A stretch of 64,000 nucleotides of DNA from Bacteroidales bacterium UBA1309 (GTDB taxonomy: Bacteria; Bacteroidota; Bacteroidia; Bacteroidales; Dysgonomonadaceae). The notes beneath the pieces were generated by a model. The model was given only the letters and a program-made list of their open reading frames with translations, was not told where the DNA came from and searched no databases. Where the stretch lies: positions 1-64,000 of the forward strand of contig DBTT01000038.1 in the NCBI GenBank assembly GCA_002307185.1. The letters run 5' to 3'. Positions 42,918 to 51,944 of the stretch are shown here, piece after piece. Made by a program: the position numbers and the translations under genes. Positions within the stretch are counted from its first letter, which is position 1; each line of letters starts with the position of its first letter.

Positions 42918-43238
42918 ATGGACAAAGAGACCTTCAAAAAAGAGGCACAGCAGAAACTGGATTTGCTGGCCGAAAGGATTGAGGAACTTCAAAAAAAACT
43001 GGAGCCCGCCGCTTCCGAACTGAAAGAAGAGGCGAAAGTGGTCCTCGAAAAATCGCTCGTAGAAGTGAAAGAACTACAAGCTAAATTGCAGGTTCGATTT
43101 GATGAGCTCCAACAAGTGGCTGGCGCAAAATGGGAGGAGGCGATGAGACGTTTTGATTCGGTGTCAGATGAAATGATCGGGAAAGCGAATGTGAAAGTAA
43201 ACCAGATTTGGGAAAAATTGAAAGGATTCTTTGAATAA
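42918..43238 (+). CDS. small coiled-coil protein
   Basis: 106 residues from MDKETFKKEAQQ, ten bases after the helicase stop. Nearly all of it is a Lys/Glu/Leu-rich helix with heptad spacing (LDLLAERIEELQKKLEP, VVLEKSLVEVKELQAKLQVRFDELQQ), and it ends in VNQIWEKLKGFFE. No signal peptide, no membrane segment, no recognised family. Probably co-transcribed with the helicase. Confidence 0.7.
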   Translation: MDKETFKKEAQQKLDLLAERIEELQKKLEPAASELKEEAKVVLEKSLVEVKELQAKLQVRFDELQQVAGAKWEEAMRRFDSVSDEMIGKANVKVNQIWEKLKGFFE

Positions 43239-43287
43239 TACATAAGTGTTACTATTTAACTATTTGTTTTATAGAGATTTTATTCCA

Positions 43288-43330
43288 TTGTTGAAAACTC
43301 TATAATTGATAGATAACAATTTTTCAACAA
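43288..43330. repeat. 10-bp inverted repeat upstream of dnaE
   Basis: TTGTTGAAAA (43288-43297) and TTTTCAACAA (43321-43330) are perfect inverted repeats separated by 23 nt, 41 bp before the dnaE start. A hairpin in the 5' leader or a protein-binding site is possible; the sequence does not decide. Confidence 0.4.
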
Positions 43331-43370
43331 AATGACTTACCTTTATTCCTCATTTCTGAAGGGATAAATT

Positions 43371-46300
43371 ATGCAACCATTTGTACATCTTCATGTGCAT
43401 TCTCAATACTCGCTTTTGGATGGTCAGGCGAGCATAGCTAGGCTCGTTGACAAGGCAAAAGCTGATGGCATGAAAGCCATTGCTTTGACCGATCACGGCG
43501 CTATGTTTGGTGTTAAGGAATTTTATAATTATGTAAAAAAGAAGAACGCCCCGCACAATGACGAAATAAAAAAAATCAAAGCTGAAATCACTGAACTGCA
43601 AAAAACTGATAGTTCTGACAAGGAACAGCGGATAGCCGTTTTGGGAAAAAAACTGGAGGAGGCTAAATCCCATCTTTTTAAGCCCATAATTGGTTGTGAA
43701 TGTTATGTGGCGCACCGGGGACGAAAGTTCAAAGAGGGCAAACCGGACATGAGCGGCTGGCATTTGGTGGTGTTGGCCAAAAATCTAACAGGTTATAAAA
43801 ACCTGATAAAAATGGTTTCTTATGGTTGGACGGAAGGCTTCTACATGCGTCCGCGCATAGACAAAGAACTCTTGGAGAAATACCACGAAGGCCTTATCGT
43901 GAGCACGGCTTGCCTTGGAGGTGAAATTCCAAAAAAAATCACGCAAGGCAATTTTGAAGCAGCAGAAGAGTCGGTCGCTTGGTTCAAAAATCTATTTGGA
44001 GATGATTTCTACTTAGAAATGCAACGGCATAAAACCACCCGTCCCGATACAAATATGGAGGCTTATCCTTTGCAAGAGGCCGTGAACAAAGAGCTCTTGC
44101 GTATTGGCGCCAAGATGGGTGTAAAAGTCATCGCTACCAACGACGTGCACTTCACCAACGAAGAGGATGCGGATGCCCACGACCGCTTGATATGCCTAAG
44201 TACAGGAAAAGACTTGGACGACCCCAAGCGGATGCGTTATACCAAACAAGAATGGTTGAAAACAACGGCAGAAATGAATGAAGTGTTTGCCGATGTGCCA
44301 CAGGTGCTAGCAAATACGCAGGAAATAGCAGAAAAAGTGGAATACTATTCCATTGATTCGGGAGCCTTGATGCCATTTTTCTCGATTGATGAATCATTTG
44401 GAACGGAAGAAGGATACAAACAAAAGTATTCCGAAACAGACCTTGTACAGGAATTTGGAAATGATGCTTTTGGGCGTTTGGGCGGATACGACAAAGCAAT
44501 CCGCATCAAGCTCGAAGCAGATTATCTTGAGCACTTGACAATGATTGGGGTCGAGAAAAGATACGGTGCAAATATGAACGATGAGATAAGGGAACGGATA
44601 GACTTCGAATTGAACACAATGAAGACGATGGGTTTTCCCGGTTATTTTCTCATTGTGCAAGACTTTATTTCTGCAGCGCGCGAAAAAGGAGTTGCCGTGG
44701 GGCCAGGTCGTGGTTCGGCTGCCGGTTCTGTGGTGGCCTATTGTCTTGGTATCACCGATATTGACCCAATAAGATACGATTTGCTGTTTGAGCGTTTTCT
44801 GAATCCCGACCGTATTTCCATGCCCGATATTGATGTCGATTTTGACGACGATGGACGTGGTGAGGTGTTGCGTTGGGTTACCGAGAAATATGGACAAGAA
44901 CGTGTGGCGCACATCATCACTTATGGAACGATGGCAACCAAATCGGCCATCAAGGATGTGGCACGCGTGCAAAAATTGCCTTTGGCTGAGTCCAACCGAT
45001 TAGCAAAATTGGTTCCGGACAAGATTCCGGACAAGAAAAAGGTGACGCTCCGAGATGCTATCGCTTATGTGCCGGAACTGGCAGAGGCCGCCAAAAGCCG
45101 CGATTCTGTGATGTTCGACACGCTCAAATATGCCCAGATGCTCGAAGGAAACGTTCGAAACACGGGTGTTCATGCCTGTGGGGTCATCATTGGACGGCAG
45201 GATATTTCTGATATTGTCCCAGTTAGTACGGCTGAAGATAAAGAAACGGGTGAGACCATGCTCGTTACGCAATACGAAGGCTCGGTGATCGAAGAAACCG
45301 GGCTTATCAAAATGGACTTTCTTGGATTGAAAACCCTTTCCATCATCAAGGAAGCCCTTGAAAACATTGAGCGTACCACCGGTGTGAAAGTGGATATCAG
45401 TGCAATCCCGATTGACGATCCTAAAACGTATGAATTGTACAGTTTGGGAAAGACAACCGGAACCTTCCAGTTCGAGTCTGCCGGGATGCAGAAATACTTG
45501 AAGGAGCTTCAGCCATCTAAGTTTGAAGACCTCATTGCCATGAATGCCTTGTATCGTCCCGGCCCCATGGACTATATACCGCAATTTATCGCCCGCAAAC
45601 ATGGAGAGGAAGAAATTACCTACGATATTCCGATTATGGAGCGTTACCTGCAAGATACCTATGGAATTACGGTTTATCAGGAGCAGGTCATGCTTTTGTC
45701 GCGCTTGTTGGCTGATTTCACCCGTGGCCAGTCGGACGAGTTGCGTAAGGCAATGGGTAAGAAATTAATCGACAAGATGAACGCCCTGAAAGAGAAATTC
45801 CTGAAAGGCGGAAAGACGAATGGTCACGAAGAAAAGGTACTCAATAAAATTTGGGCTGACTGGGAAAAATTTGCCTCCTATGCTTTCAATAAATCACATG
45901 CTACTTGTTATTCTTGGATAGCGTACCAAACAGCTTGGTTGAAGGCCAATTACCCTTCGGAATACATGGCAGCCGTTCTTTCCCGAAACTTGTCGAACAT
46001 CACCGAAATCACGAAGTTTATGGACGAGTGCAAGGCGATGGTTATCAAAGTGTTGGGCCCCGATGTGAACGAGTCGTTGCTGAAGTTTTCCGTAAACAAG
46101 GCGGGCGACATTCGCTTCGGTCTTGCGGCCATCAAAGGGGTTGGGGAAAGCGCAGTGAATAATATTCTCGATGAACGAACCAAAAACGGTCCTTTCAAAG
46201 ATATTTTCGATTTCGTGGAGCGTGTCAATCTTAGCACCTGCAACAAGAAAAACATCGAATCTTTAGCACTGGCGGGAGGTTTTGATAATTTCTTGGGCAT

Positions 46301-47117
46301 CAAGCGTGAGCAATTCTTTGGGACAAATGGGAAAGGGGAAGTCTTCTTGGATTCGTTGATCCGTTACGGAAATAAGTTCCAAACGGATAAGGCACACGCT
46401 ACAAACTCCTTGTTTGGAGACGACACGCTCTATGATATTGCCCATCCCGATATTCCCAATGCCGATTCGTGGTCTGACTTGGAACGGCTCAACCGTGAAC
46501 GAGACCTCATCGGGATGTACCTTTCGGCCCATCCATTGGATTCATATGCCATTGTGCTTAAATATGTGTGCAATGTGCATCCCAACGAATTAGATGACAA
46601 AGAGGCACTAAACAGCAAGGAACTAATTTTCGGCGGAATTGTCAGCGACTCGCGCGAGGGTATCACCAAAACAGGCAAACCTTATATGATCGTGCGTATC
46701 GAGGATTTTGAATCGAGCGGGGAAATCCCATTTTTTGGCGACGACTACATCAACTTTTCAAAATATGGGAAAAAAGGACTGAGCCTTCTTTTCAAAGCAA
46801 GAGTCCAGCAGAGTAGATATGGAGATCGCTTGGAATTGAAAATCAATTCAATACAGCAATTGAGCGAAGCTCAAAAAAACATGGTGGAAAAAATTAGAAT
46901 CACATTGCCTCTGCATGGAATGGATAGCCGGATGATTGACGAACTGTCCACGTTGATAAAAAATAATCCCGGAAATACCTTGTTGTATTTCGAGGTGATT
47001 GACGGGGAACGCAACATGAGAGTGCAGCTTTTCTCTCGTGGCATAAAAATTGCAATAAGCAAAGAACTCATCGAATATCTTGAAACAAGCGATGCTGTTT
47101 CTTTTAAAATAAATTAG
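43371..47117 (+). CDS. dnaE: DNA polymerase III alpha subunit
   Basis: 1248 residues, the replicative polymerase. The PHP domain is N-terminal (HLHVHSQYSLLDGQA, ALTDHGAMFG). The polymerase active site shows GPGRGSAAGSVVAYCLGITDIDP and PDIDVDFDDDGRGEVLRWV with the catalytic Asp residues. Then come the fingers (NALYRPGPMDYIPQFI), FNKSHATCYSWIAYQTAWLK, the tandem helix-hairpin-helix (IKGVGESAVNNILDER) and a C-terminal OB domain. PHP metal-ligand residues appear mostly kept, so proofreading within PHP is possible. Length is normal for the phylum. trxA follows 62 bp downstream. Confidence 0.97.
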   Translation: MQPFVHLHVHSQYSLLDGQASIARLVDKAKADGMKAIALTDHGAMFGVKEFYNYVKKKNAPHNDEIKKIKAEITELQKTDSSDKEQRIAVLGKKLEEAKSHLFKPIIGCECYVAHRGRKFKEGKPDMSGWHLVVLAKNLTGYKNLIKMVSYGWTEGFYMRPRIDKELLEKYHEGLIVSTACLGGEIPKKITQGNFEAAEESVAWFKNLFGDDFYLEMQRHKTTRPDTNMEAYPLQEAVNKELLRIGAKMGVKVIATNDVHFTNEEDADAHDRLICLSTGKDLDDPKRMRYTKQEWLKTTAEMNEVFADVPQVLANTQEIAEKVEYYSIDSGALMPFFSIDESFGTEEGYKQKYSETDLVQEFGNDAFGRLGGYDKAIRIKLEADYLEHLTMIGVEKRYGANMNDEIRERIDFELNTMKTMGFPGYFLIVQDFISAAREKGVAVGPGRGSAAGSVVAYCLGITDIDPIRYDLLFERFLNPDRISMPDIDVDFDDDGRGEVLRWVTEKYGQERVAHIITYGTMATKSAIKDVARVQKLPLAESNRLAKLVPDKIPDKKKVTLRDAIAYVPELAEAAKSRDSVMFDTLKYAQMLEGNVRNTGVHACGVIIGRQDISDIVPVSTAEDKETGETMLVTQYEGSVIEETGLIKMDFLGLKTLSIIKEALENIERTTGVKVDISAIPIDDPKTYELYSLGKTTGTFQFESAGMQKYLKELQPSKFEDLIAMNALYRPGPMDYIPQFIARKHGEEEITYDIPIMERYLQDTYGITVYQEQVMLLSRLLADFTRGQSDELRKAMGKKLIDKMNALKEKFLKGGKTNGHEEKVLNKIWADWEKFASYAFNKSHATCYSWIAYQTAWLKANYPSEYMAAVLSRNLSNITEITKFMDECKAMVIKVLGPDVNESLLKFSVNKAGDIRFGLAAIKGVGESAVNNILDERTKNGPFKDIFDFVERVNLSTCNKKNIESLALAGGFDNFLGIKREQFFGTNGKGEVFLDSLIRYGNKFQTDKAHATNSLFGDDTLYDIAHPDIPNADSWSDLERLNRERDLIGMYLSAHPLDSYAIVLKYVCNVHPNELDDKEALNSKELIFGGIVSDSREGITKTGKPYMIVRIEDFESSGEIPFFGDDYINFSKYGKKGLSLLFKARVQQSRYGDRLELKINSIQQLSEAQKNMVEKIRITLPLHGMDSRMIDELSTLIKNNPGNTLLYFEVIDGERNMRVQLFSRGIKIAISKELIEYLETSDAVSFKIN

Positions 47118-47179
47118 TGCGTCGAATATGGCTAATTGAATAACAACTATATTTTATAAACATTAAAAACAATTGAATT

Positions 47180-47494
47180 ATGGCTCTTGAGATTACAGAT
47201 GCAACTTTTGAAGAAATTATTGGTTCGGATAAGCCAGTAGTTATTGACTTTTGGGCAGAATGGTGTGGTCCATGCCGCATGGTGGGTCCAATCGTAGAAG
47301 AATTGTCAAAAGAATACGACGGCAAAGTGGTGATCGGTAAAGTGGATGTTGACAGCAACGATGAAATTACAGCTAAATTTGGAATACGCAACATTCCCAC
47401 AATCTTGTTCTTTAAGAATGGTGAGGTAGTTGACAAACAGGTTGGAGCAACCCAAAAATCTGTTTTGGCAGACAAAATCAACAAACTTCTTTAA
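47180..47494 (+). CDS. trxA: thioredoxin
   Basis: 104 residues, cytoplasmic. The redox motif is WCGPC (about residues 30-34) within FWAEWCGPCRMVGPIV. The cis-Pro loop is present in RNIPTILFFKNGEV. It keeps protein thiols reduced and supplies electrons to ribonucleotide reductase and peroxidases. It lies 62 bp after dnaE, the usual arrangement in Bacteroidales, and ends at a strong terminator. Confidence 0.97.
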   Translation: MALEITDATFEEIIGSDKPVVIDFWAEWCGPCRMVGPIVEELSKEYDGKVVIGKVDVDSNDEITAKFGIRNIPTILFFKNGEVVDKQVGATQKSVLADKINKLL

Positions 47495-47521
47495 ATAGAA
47501 TAGATCTTCGATTTGATAAAG

Positions 47522-47556
47522 TGCGGTAATGCTTGCGATGTGTTACCGCATTTTTT
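47522..47556 (+). terminator. intrinsic terminator after trxA
   Basis: 8-base arms TGCGGTAA (47522-47529) and TTACCGCA (47543-47550) with a 13-nt loop and six T residues (47551-47556). Confidence 0.8.
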
Positions 47557-47660
47557 CATTTAATTGTTGAACGAAATTTAAGAAAAGACAAAAAAACTTG
47601 TTCTTTTGCCTATATGAGACATTTTCCAATCAACTCAAATAGGAAACAAGAAAATCGTTG

Positions 47661-47668
47661 TACATTTG
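47661..47668 (+). promoter_or_regulatory. -7 box TACATTTG for the Ig-like lipoprotein gene
   Basis: Perfect TAnnTTTG box 21 bp before ATG 47690. Confidence 0.45.
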
Positions 47669-47689
47669 TCGGAATATTAACGAAATAGT

Positions 47690-49654
47690 ATGTTGTTAGG
47701 ACTTACCCAAAATGCTCTCAATAACTTAGTTCGCTCTCTGACAATAATATTGTCTGTCTTTCTCTTCATGTCTTGCGCAAGTAGAGGAACTCCGGGGGGC
47801 GGCAAGTACGATCTGGATCCACCAAAATTGGTAAGCATCGATCCCGAAATGAATGCCCTGAATGTGAGTCACGTGAAAAACATCACCATGGTTTTTGATG
47901 AAAACGTACAGTTGGAAAACCCTTCCGAAAAAGTTATCATCACGCCGCCGCAAAAGGTTGCCCCTGTTTTCACCACAATCAACAGAAAAATAAAGGTCGA
48001 AATACGCGACACACTCATTCCAAATTCGACCTATGTGATTGATTTCACGGATGCGTTGGCTGACATGAACGAGAAAAACGTTTTGGAAAATTTCGTTGTA
48101 TGCTTTTCTACTGGAAACAAAATCGACTCGATGGAAGTTTCAGGAAAGGTTTTGCAAGCCGATAATTTGGAACCCGTTTCAGGTATCTATGTAGGGCTTC
48201 ATTCCAATTTGAGTGATTCGGCATTTGTCAAACTTCCTTTCGGCCGCATTTCCAAAACAAATAGCAAAGGAGAATTTACGATTCGTGGAGTCACTCCAAA
48301 CAAGTATCGTTTGTATGCTCTCAAGGATGCTAACCGCGATTTCAAATATGACAGTCCGGCGGAACAAATTGCTTTTCTCGATTCGTTGATTGTCCCTTCT
48401 TCAATACCCGCTACCCGTGTGGATACTGTTTTTAAGGCTAATAAGAAAACGGTTGATTCATTAGTGACCAAATCTTACACCCGGTTTTTGCCTGACAACA
48501 TTATCCTTCGTTCATTTACGTCTTCGTTTAAGAGGCAGTTTCTTCAAAAATACGAACGTCCCAACAGAAGCAATGTTGTTCTCTATTTTGGCGGGCCCAC
48601 TCTACGGCCACGTTTTCAATTGCTCCATACGAAGCCCAATCCGAATTTCCCTCTTGTCGAAGAGCGGAGCTTGCAAAACGACACTGTGAAGTATTGGATA
48701 ACCGATCCTGAAATCTTGAAAAATGATTCCTTGTTGCTGCGCATTGGATATATCAAGACTGACTCATTGAATATCGGTCGCGAAACCACGGATACCATTA
48801 AGCTCAATTTTAGAGAATTTAAAGGAGGAAAAAAGAACGATAAGGATAAAGGTAAAGACAAAGACAAAAACGAAATTAAATTCCTGGGAATAAAGACCAA
48901 TGCTTCCGGGTCAGTGGATATTCTTCAGATGCTTAATATTGAATTTGAAGAGCCTGTGTGTGATTTCGACCAGAAAAAGATTGTACTCAGCCATGTTAAG
49001 GACTCCGTCTTTACCCCAGTGCCTTATACGCTTTTGCCCGACTCGTTGAATCCTCGAAGGTATAAAATAGCATACAAATGGCAACCAGGAGAGGATTATG
49101 TATTACATGCAGATTCAGCGGCTTTCCATAGCTATTACGGCCTGTGGAATAACATGTTGGATGGAAAATTCAAAGTCAAAAAAGAAGAAGAATACGGACA
49201 TATTTACCTCGACATAAAGAATCTTCCCCAGAATGTTCCTGCTTTTGTGGAATTACTTGACAAAGGCGATAAACCAATCCGAAGAAGTAAGGTCAAAGAT
49301 GCCGGAGCGTTGTTCAAATATGTCAATCCTGGCACTTATTATGCCCGACTTGTAATCGATTCGAATAACAATGGAAAATGGGATACTGGCGAATATGCTG
49401 ATAAGAGACAACCTGAGATGGTCTATTATCTCCATAAATCAATTCTTTTGAAAGCTTATTTTGAGATGGAAGAGGATTTTGATTTGACTTCCTTGGCTTT
49501 GGACAAGCAAAAACTTCTTGAAATCACAAAAAACAAACCTCAAGAGAAGAAGACTAAAAGGCAACAATTGGAAGAGGCTGAAAAGAAAAAACAAAGCAAG
49601 AATAATTCTTCGTCAACCTCTAGTTCAACGGACAATAGTACCGTATCTGAATAG
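47690..49654 (+). CDS. large Ig-like (SbsA-type) lipoprotein
   Basis: 654 residues with a lipoprotein signal (SLTIILSVFLFMSC, Cys near 29) followed by GTPGGGKYDLDPP. An Ig-like domain of the SbsA/Big_5 type spans about 40-140 (PKLVSIDPEMNALNVSHVKNITMVFDENV). A carboxypeptidase-regulatory-like beta domain follows (about 155-230: SGKVLQADNLEPVSGIYVGL...GEFTIRGVTPNKYRLYAL). A Lys/Asp-rich low-complexity linker (KDKGKDKDKN), further beta regions and a Lys/Gln/Ser/Thr-rich tail complete it. It is probably anchored in the outer membrane. Function is unknown; it is widely conserved in the phylum next to a DUF3108 gene. Confidence 0.75.
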   Translation: MLLGLTQNALNNLVRSLTIILSVFLFMSCASRGTPGGGKYDLDPPKLVSIDPEMNALNVSHVKNITMVFDENVQLENPSEKVIITPPQKVAPVFTTINRKIKVEIRDTLIPNSTYVIDFTDALADMNEKNVLENFVVCFSTGNKIDSMEVSGKVLQADNLEPVSGIYVGLHSNLSDSAFVKLPFGRISKTNSKGEFTIRGVTPNKYRLYALKDANRDFKYDSPAEQIAFLDSLIVPSSIPATRVDTVFKANKKTVDSLVTKSYTRFLPDNIILRSFTSSFKRQFLQKYERPNRSNVVLYFGGPTLRPRFQLLHTKPNPNFPLVEERSLQNDTVKYWITDPEILKNDSLLLRIGYIKTDSLNIGRETTDTIKLNFREFKGGKKNDKDKGKDKDKNEIKFLGIKTNASGSVDILQMLNIEFEEPVCDFDQKKIVLSHVKDSVFTPVPYTLLPDSLNPRRYKIAYKWQPGEDYVLHADSAAFHSYYGLWNNMLDGKFKVKKEEEYGHIYLDIKNLPQNVPAFVELLDKGDKPIRRSKVKDAGALFKYVNPGTYYARLVIDSNNNGKWDTGEYADKRQPEMVYYLHKSILLKAYFEMEEDFDLTSLALDKQKLLEITKNKPQEKKTKRQQLEEAEKKKQSKNNSSSTSSSTDNSTVSE

Positions 49655-49707
49655 CAGTTTGCCAACGTGGCCTTGACATTCGTAGTCCAAATTAAAATTA
49701 TACAAAT

Positions 49708-50526
49708 ATGAAGTTACAAATCGTATTTATTCTTACGGCCTTTTTGGGGTTCCTTGGAGGACAAGCAAATGCTCAATGCGAAATAAGTGAAAATAAATTT
49801 TTTAAACCCGGAGAAAATCTCACTTATGATTTGTACTTCAAATATGGGATAGTTACTTCCAAAGCCGGTTACGCCTCCTTGTTTACACAGCGGACCCAGT
49901 ACAATCGAGATTCAGCCTACAAAATGTCGCTGGTTTCGCATTCTACGGGAGCGGCCCGCAAATTTTTTAAGCTTGACGACACACTTGCCTGCTTCATGAA
50001 CTCCAAATTGCGTCCACTTGCTTTTTGGAAAGATGCACATGAAGGAGACGAATATACCATTGAGCGGCAGACATACGCTTATCTACCCAATGGCGATATC
50101 CGTATTCAGGCACGGCGTGTGAAAAATGGCAGGGAACGGCATAACGTGACATTGACTACCAATAAATGCACTTACGACATGATGAGTATTGTCTATTATG
50201 CCCGTACTTTGGATTATGATAACATGAAGAAAGATTCGAAAACGAGCGTCGTTTTTATTTCAGGAAGAAATAAAGTGAACATGCAGATTCATTACCAAGG
50301 CATAGAAAAGGTGAAGGCCAACAACGGGCAATCGTACTATTGCCATAAATTGGTCTTGTCTATCCTTGACGATGCTTTCACTAATCAGGAAGATGCAATG
50401 AAAGTGTATGTCACGAACGATTTGAATAGAATTCCAATACAGATCGAATCGAAGCTTAAGGTGGGTTCAACTCGTGCGACATTGAGGTCTTATGCCGGAT
50501 TGATGAATCCTGTTGGGGCAAAGTGA
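49708..50526 (+). CDS. DUF3108 periplasmic protein
   Basis: 272 residues with a signal peptide (LQIVFILTAFLGFLGGQANAQ). GENLTYDLYFKYGIVTSKAGYASLF matches the start of DUF3108, followed by long beta strands (GDEYTIERQTYAYLPNGDIRIQARRV) consistent with a lipocalin-like barrel, and the C-terminal EDAMKVYVTNDLNRIPIQIESKLKVGS. No catalytic residues are evident. It lies 53 bp after the Ig-like lipoprotein on the same strand, so the two may act together at the envelope. Confidence 0.75.
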   Translation: MKLQIVFILTAFLGFLGGQANAQCEISENKFFKPGENLTYDLYFKYGIVTSKAGYASLFTQRTQYNRDSAYKMSLVSHSTGAARKFFKLDDTLACFMNSKLRPLAFWKDAHEGDEYTIERQTYAYLPNGDIRIQARRVKNGRERHNVTLTTNKCTYDMMSIVYYARTLDYDNMKKDSKTSVVFISGRNKVNMQIHYQGIEKVKANNGQSYYCHKLVLSILDDAFTNQEDAMKVYVTNDLNRIPIQIESKLKVGSTRATLRSYAGLMNPVGAK

Positions 50527-50550
50527 GGTTTACGGTCTATTTTATTTCGA

Positions 50551-51309
50551 TCACCTGATAAACATTGGTTCACTCTCGGATGAAAGATGTTCCGCATAGC
50601 AGTAGCCTTCCGTGTCGAAGGCTTTCAGATCTTCAATGTTTCTGATCTTGTTTTCAATCACAAACCTAGCCATCATCCCGCGTGCTTTTTTGGTGTGGAC
50701 TACCACCTGGCGGTAGCCATTGGCACTCTCTTCTTTGAATTGAGGCGTGATGATCCGGCTCTTCGAAGGAAGCACTTTTGAGTTGATAACCTTCGCATAT
50801 TCCTCTGAAGACAAATTCAGCCATATTTTGTCATCTTGCGATAGCCTTTTGGAAAGATAGTTTGTCAACGTCTCTTGCCAGTAGTTGTACAATGTTTTTC
50901 CCTTGGAATTTTTCAGTTTTGCCTGCATCTCCAAACGATAGGGATACACTTTATCCAAAGGTCGTAAAAATCCATAAATGGCGGATTCGATAAGCAAATG
51001 TTGTTGGGCATACACCATGTTCTCAGGCGATAGGGTGGGGAAGTCCAGCCCCTTGAATGCGATGCCGTTGTAGGCAAACGCAGAAGCCGAGACCAGTCCA
51101 TTTTTTTTGCCGAATTGATGAATTTGTGGAAGCACGACATCTGCTTGCTCCTGGTTGATACTCATCAACTTTTTGATTTCATCTACTGAAAGGTTTCTCA
51201 GTAGCGCAATTATTTCGTCTCTTTCCCTTTTGAAGATTGGTTCTGTAAATTTTAAGTCGGGTTGCTGCTCAAAACTCATTATTTTAGTTGGCGAAAGGGT
51301 GATTATCAT
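50551..51309 (-). CDS. yaaA: peroxide-stress protein YaaA (DUF328/UPF0246)
   Basis: 252 residues from MIITLSPTKIMSFEQ, the usual family N-terminus; five more codons are open upstream. Conserved segments include AFAYNGIAFKGLDF, YGFLRPLDKVYPYRLEMQAKL, NLSSEEYAKVI and RGMMARFVIENKI. In E. coli YaaA lowers intracellular free iron and protects DNA during peroxide stress; the fold binds DNA. A near-consensus -7 box (TACTTTCG) lies just upstream. It converges with the DUF3108 gene. Confidence 0.88.
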   Translation of the reverse strand: MIITLSPTKIMSFEQQPDLKFTEPIFKRERDEIIALLRNLSVDEIKKLMSINQEQADVVLPQIHQFGKKNGLVSASAFAYNGIAFKGLDFPTLSPENMVYAQQHLLIESAIYGFLRPLDKVYPYRLEMQAKLKNSKGKTLYNYWQETLTNYLSKRLSQDDKIWLNLSSEEYAKVINSKVLPSKSRIITPQFKEESANGYRQVVVHTKKARGMMARFVIENKIRNIEDLKAFDTEGYCYAEHLSSESEPMFIR

Positions 51310-51697
51310 ACTTCTTTTGTTCAAGAAATTTCAAGCGAAAGTACAATATAATCCGAGAAATGCATAGGGGTTAGACCTGGAAAAAGTAGAAAGAGAAGAA
51401 AAAATGAGAAGACTTTCTCCTTTCCTCACTTTCCATAGTCTCCGTCAATATACTAATTCGGCATTTAATCTCCGTATGGGAAGTGTGTAATTATCGGCTT
51501 TTGGTTCATCAGTAAAGTCTTCATTGCTGATGATGGTGAGAGAGTGGTGAATTAGATATTGCCTGCAACGGTCTTTTCGGAAACCTCACTGGGCGGTGGC
51601 ACTGGCTAAAAGGCATAGTTGGTTGTAGAGGGAAAATTTTTCCATCAAAAATTTTCCTATCAAAAATAAAAAGCCTATCTTCGCACTCCGAAAACAA
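51310..51697. other. intergenic region upstream of tRNA-Lys
   Basis: 388 bp without a supportable gene. It holds the yaaA promoter region and a likely tRNA promoter (TATCTTCG at 51676-51683, one mismatch to TAnnTTTG). The AAAATTTTTCC/AAAATTTTCC-like repeated stretch near 51633-51660 is A/T-rich and has no recognised role. Confidence 0.4.
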
Positions 51698-51770
51698 GAC
51701 TCCGTAGCTCAGTTGGTAGAGCAAATGACTCTTAATCATTGGGTCGTGAGTTCGAGCCTCACCGGGGTCA
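51698..51770 (+). tRNA. tRNA-Lys (anticodon CTT)
   Basis: 73 bases folding as a full cloverleaf: acceptor GACTCCG/CGGGGTC (one G-U) with discriminator A, D stem GCTC/GAGC with AGTTGGTA loop, anticodon stem AATGA/TCATT with loop CTCTTAA (anticodon CTT), and T stem GTGAG/CTCAC with TTCGAGC. CCA is not encoded. Confidence 0.95.
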
Positions 51771-51781
51771 CTCAAAATGAC

Positions 51782-51818
51782 AAGCGCTTTGCAATCTTTT
51801 CGATTACAAAGCGCTTTT
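51782..51818 (+). terminator. terminator after tRNA-Lys
   Basis: Perfect 10-base arms AAGCGCTTTG and CAAAGCGCTT with an inner AATC/GATT pair, followed by TTTTAT. It starts 12 bp after the tRNA. Confidence 0.75.
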
Positions 51819-51871
51819 ATATTTATGTTATGGGGTGTTCCTGTGTAATTTTAGCTTTGTAATTTCAAGCG

Positions 51872-51910
51872 AAAGAGGCTGCCTCATTTCTTATTTGAGA
51901 CAGCCTCTTT
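51872..51910. terminator. bidirectional hairpin between tRNA-Lys and the OmpA-family gene
   Basis: AAAGAGGCTGCCTCA and TGAGACAGCCTCTTT pair over 15 bases with one mismatch and a 9-nt loop. T-rich sequence follows on the plus strand. It lies 35 bp beyond the stop of the minus-strand OmpA-family gene. Confidence 0.65.
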
Positions 51911-51944
51911 TCTTATTTAGATTTGTAATAATCTTGGAGTATTC

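Noticed and set aside
51521..51775. 84-codon minus-strand frame over the tRNA
   Set aside because: It is the reverse of tRNA-Lys plus flanking DNA; tRNA antisense frames of this kind are spurious.
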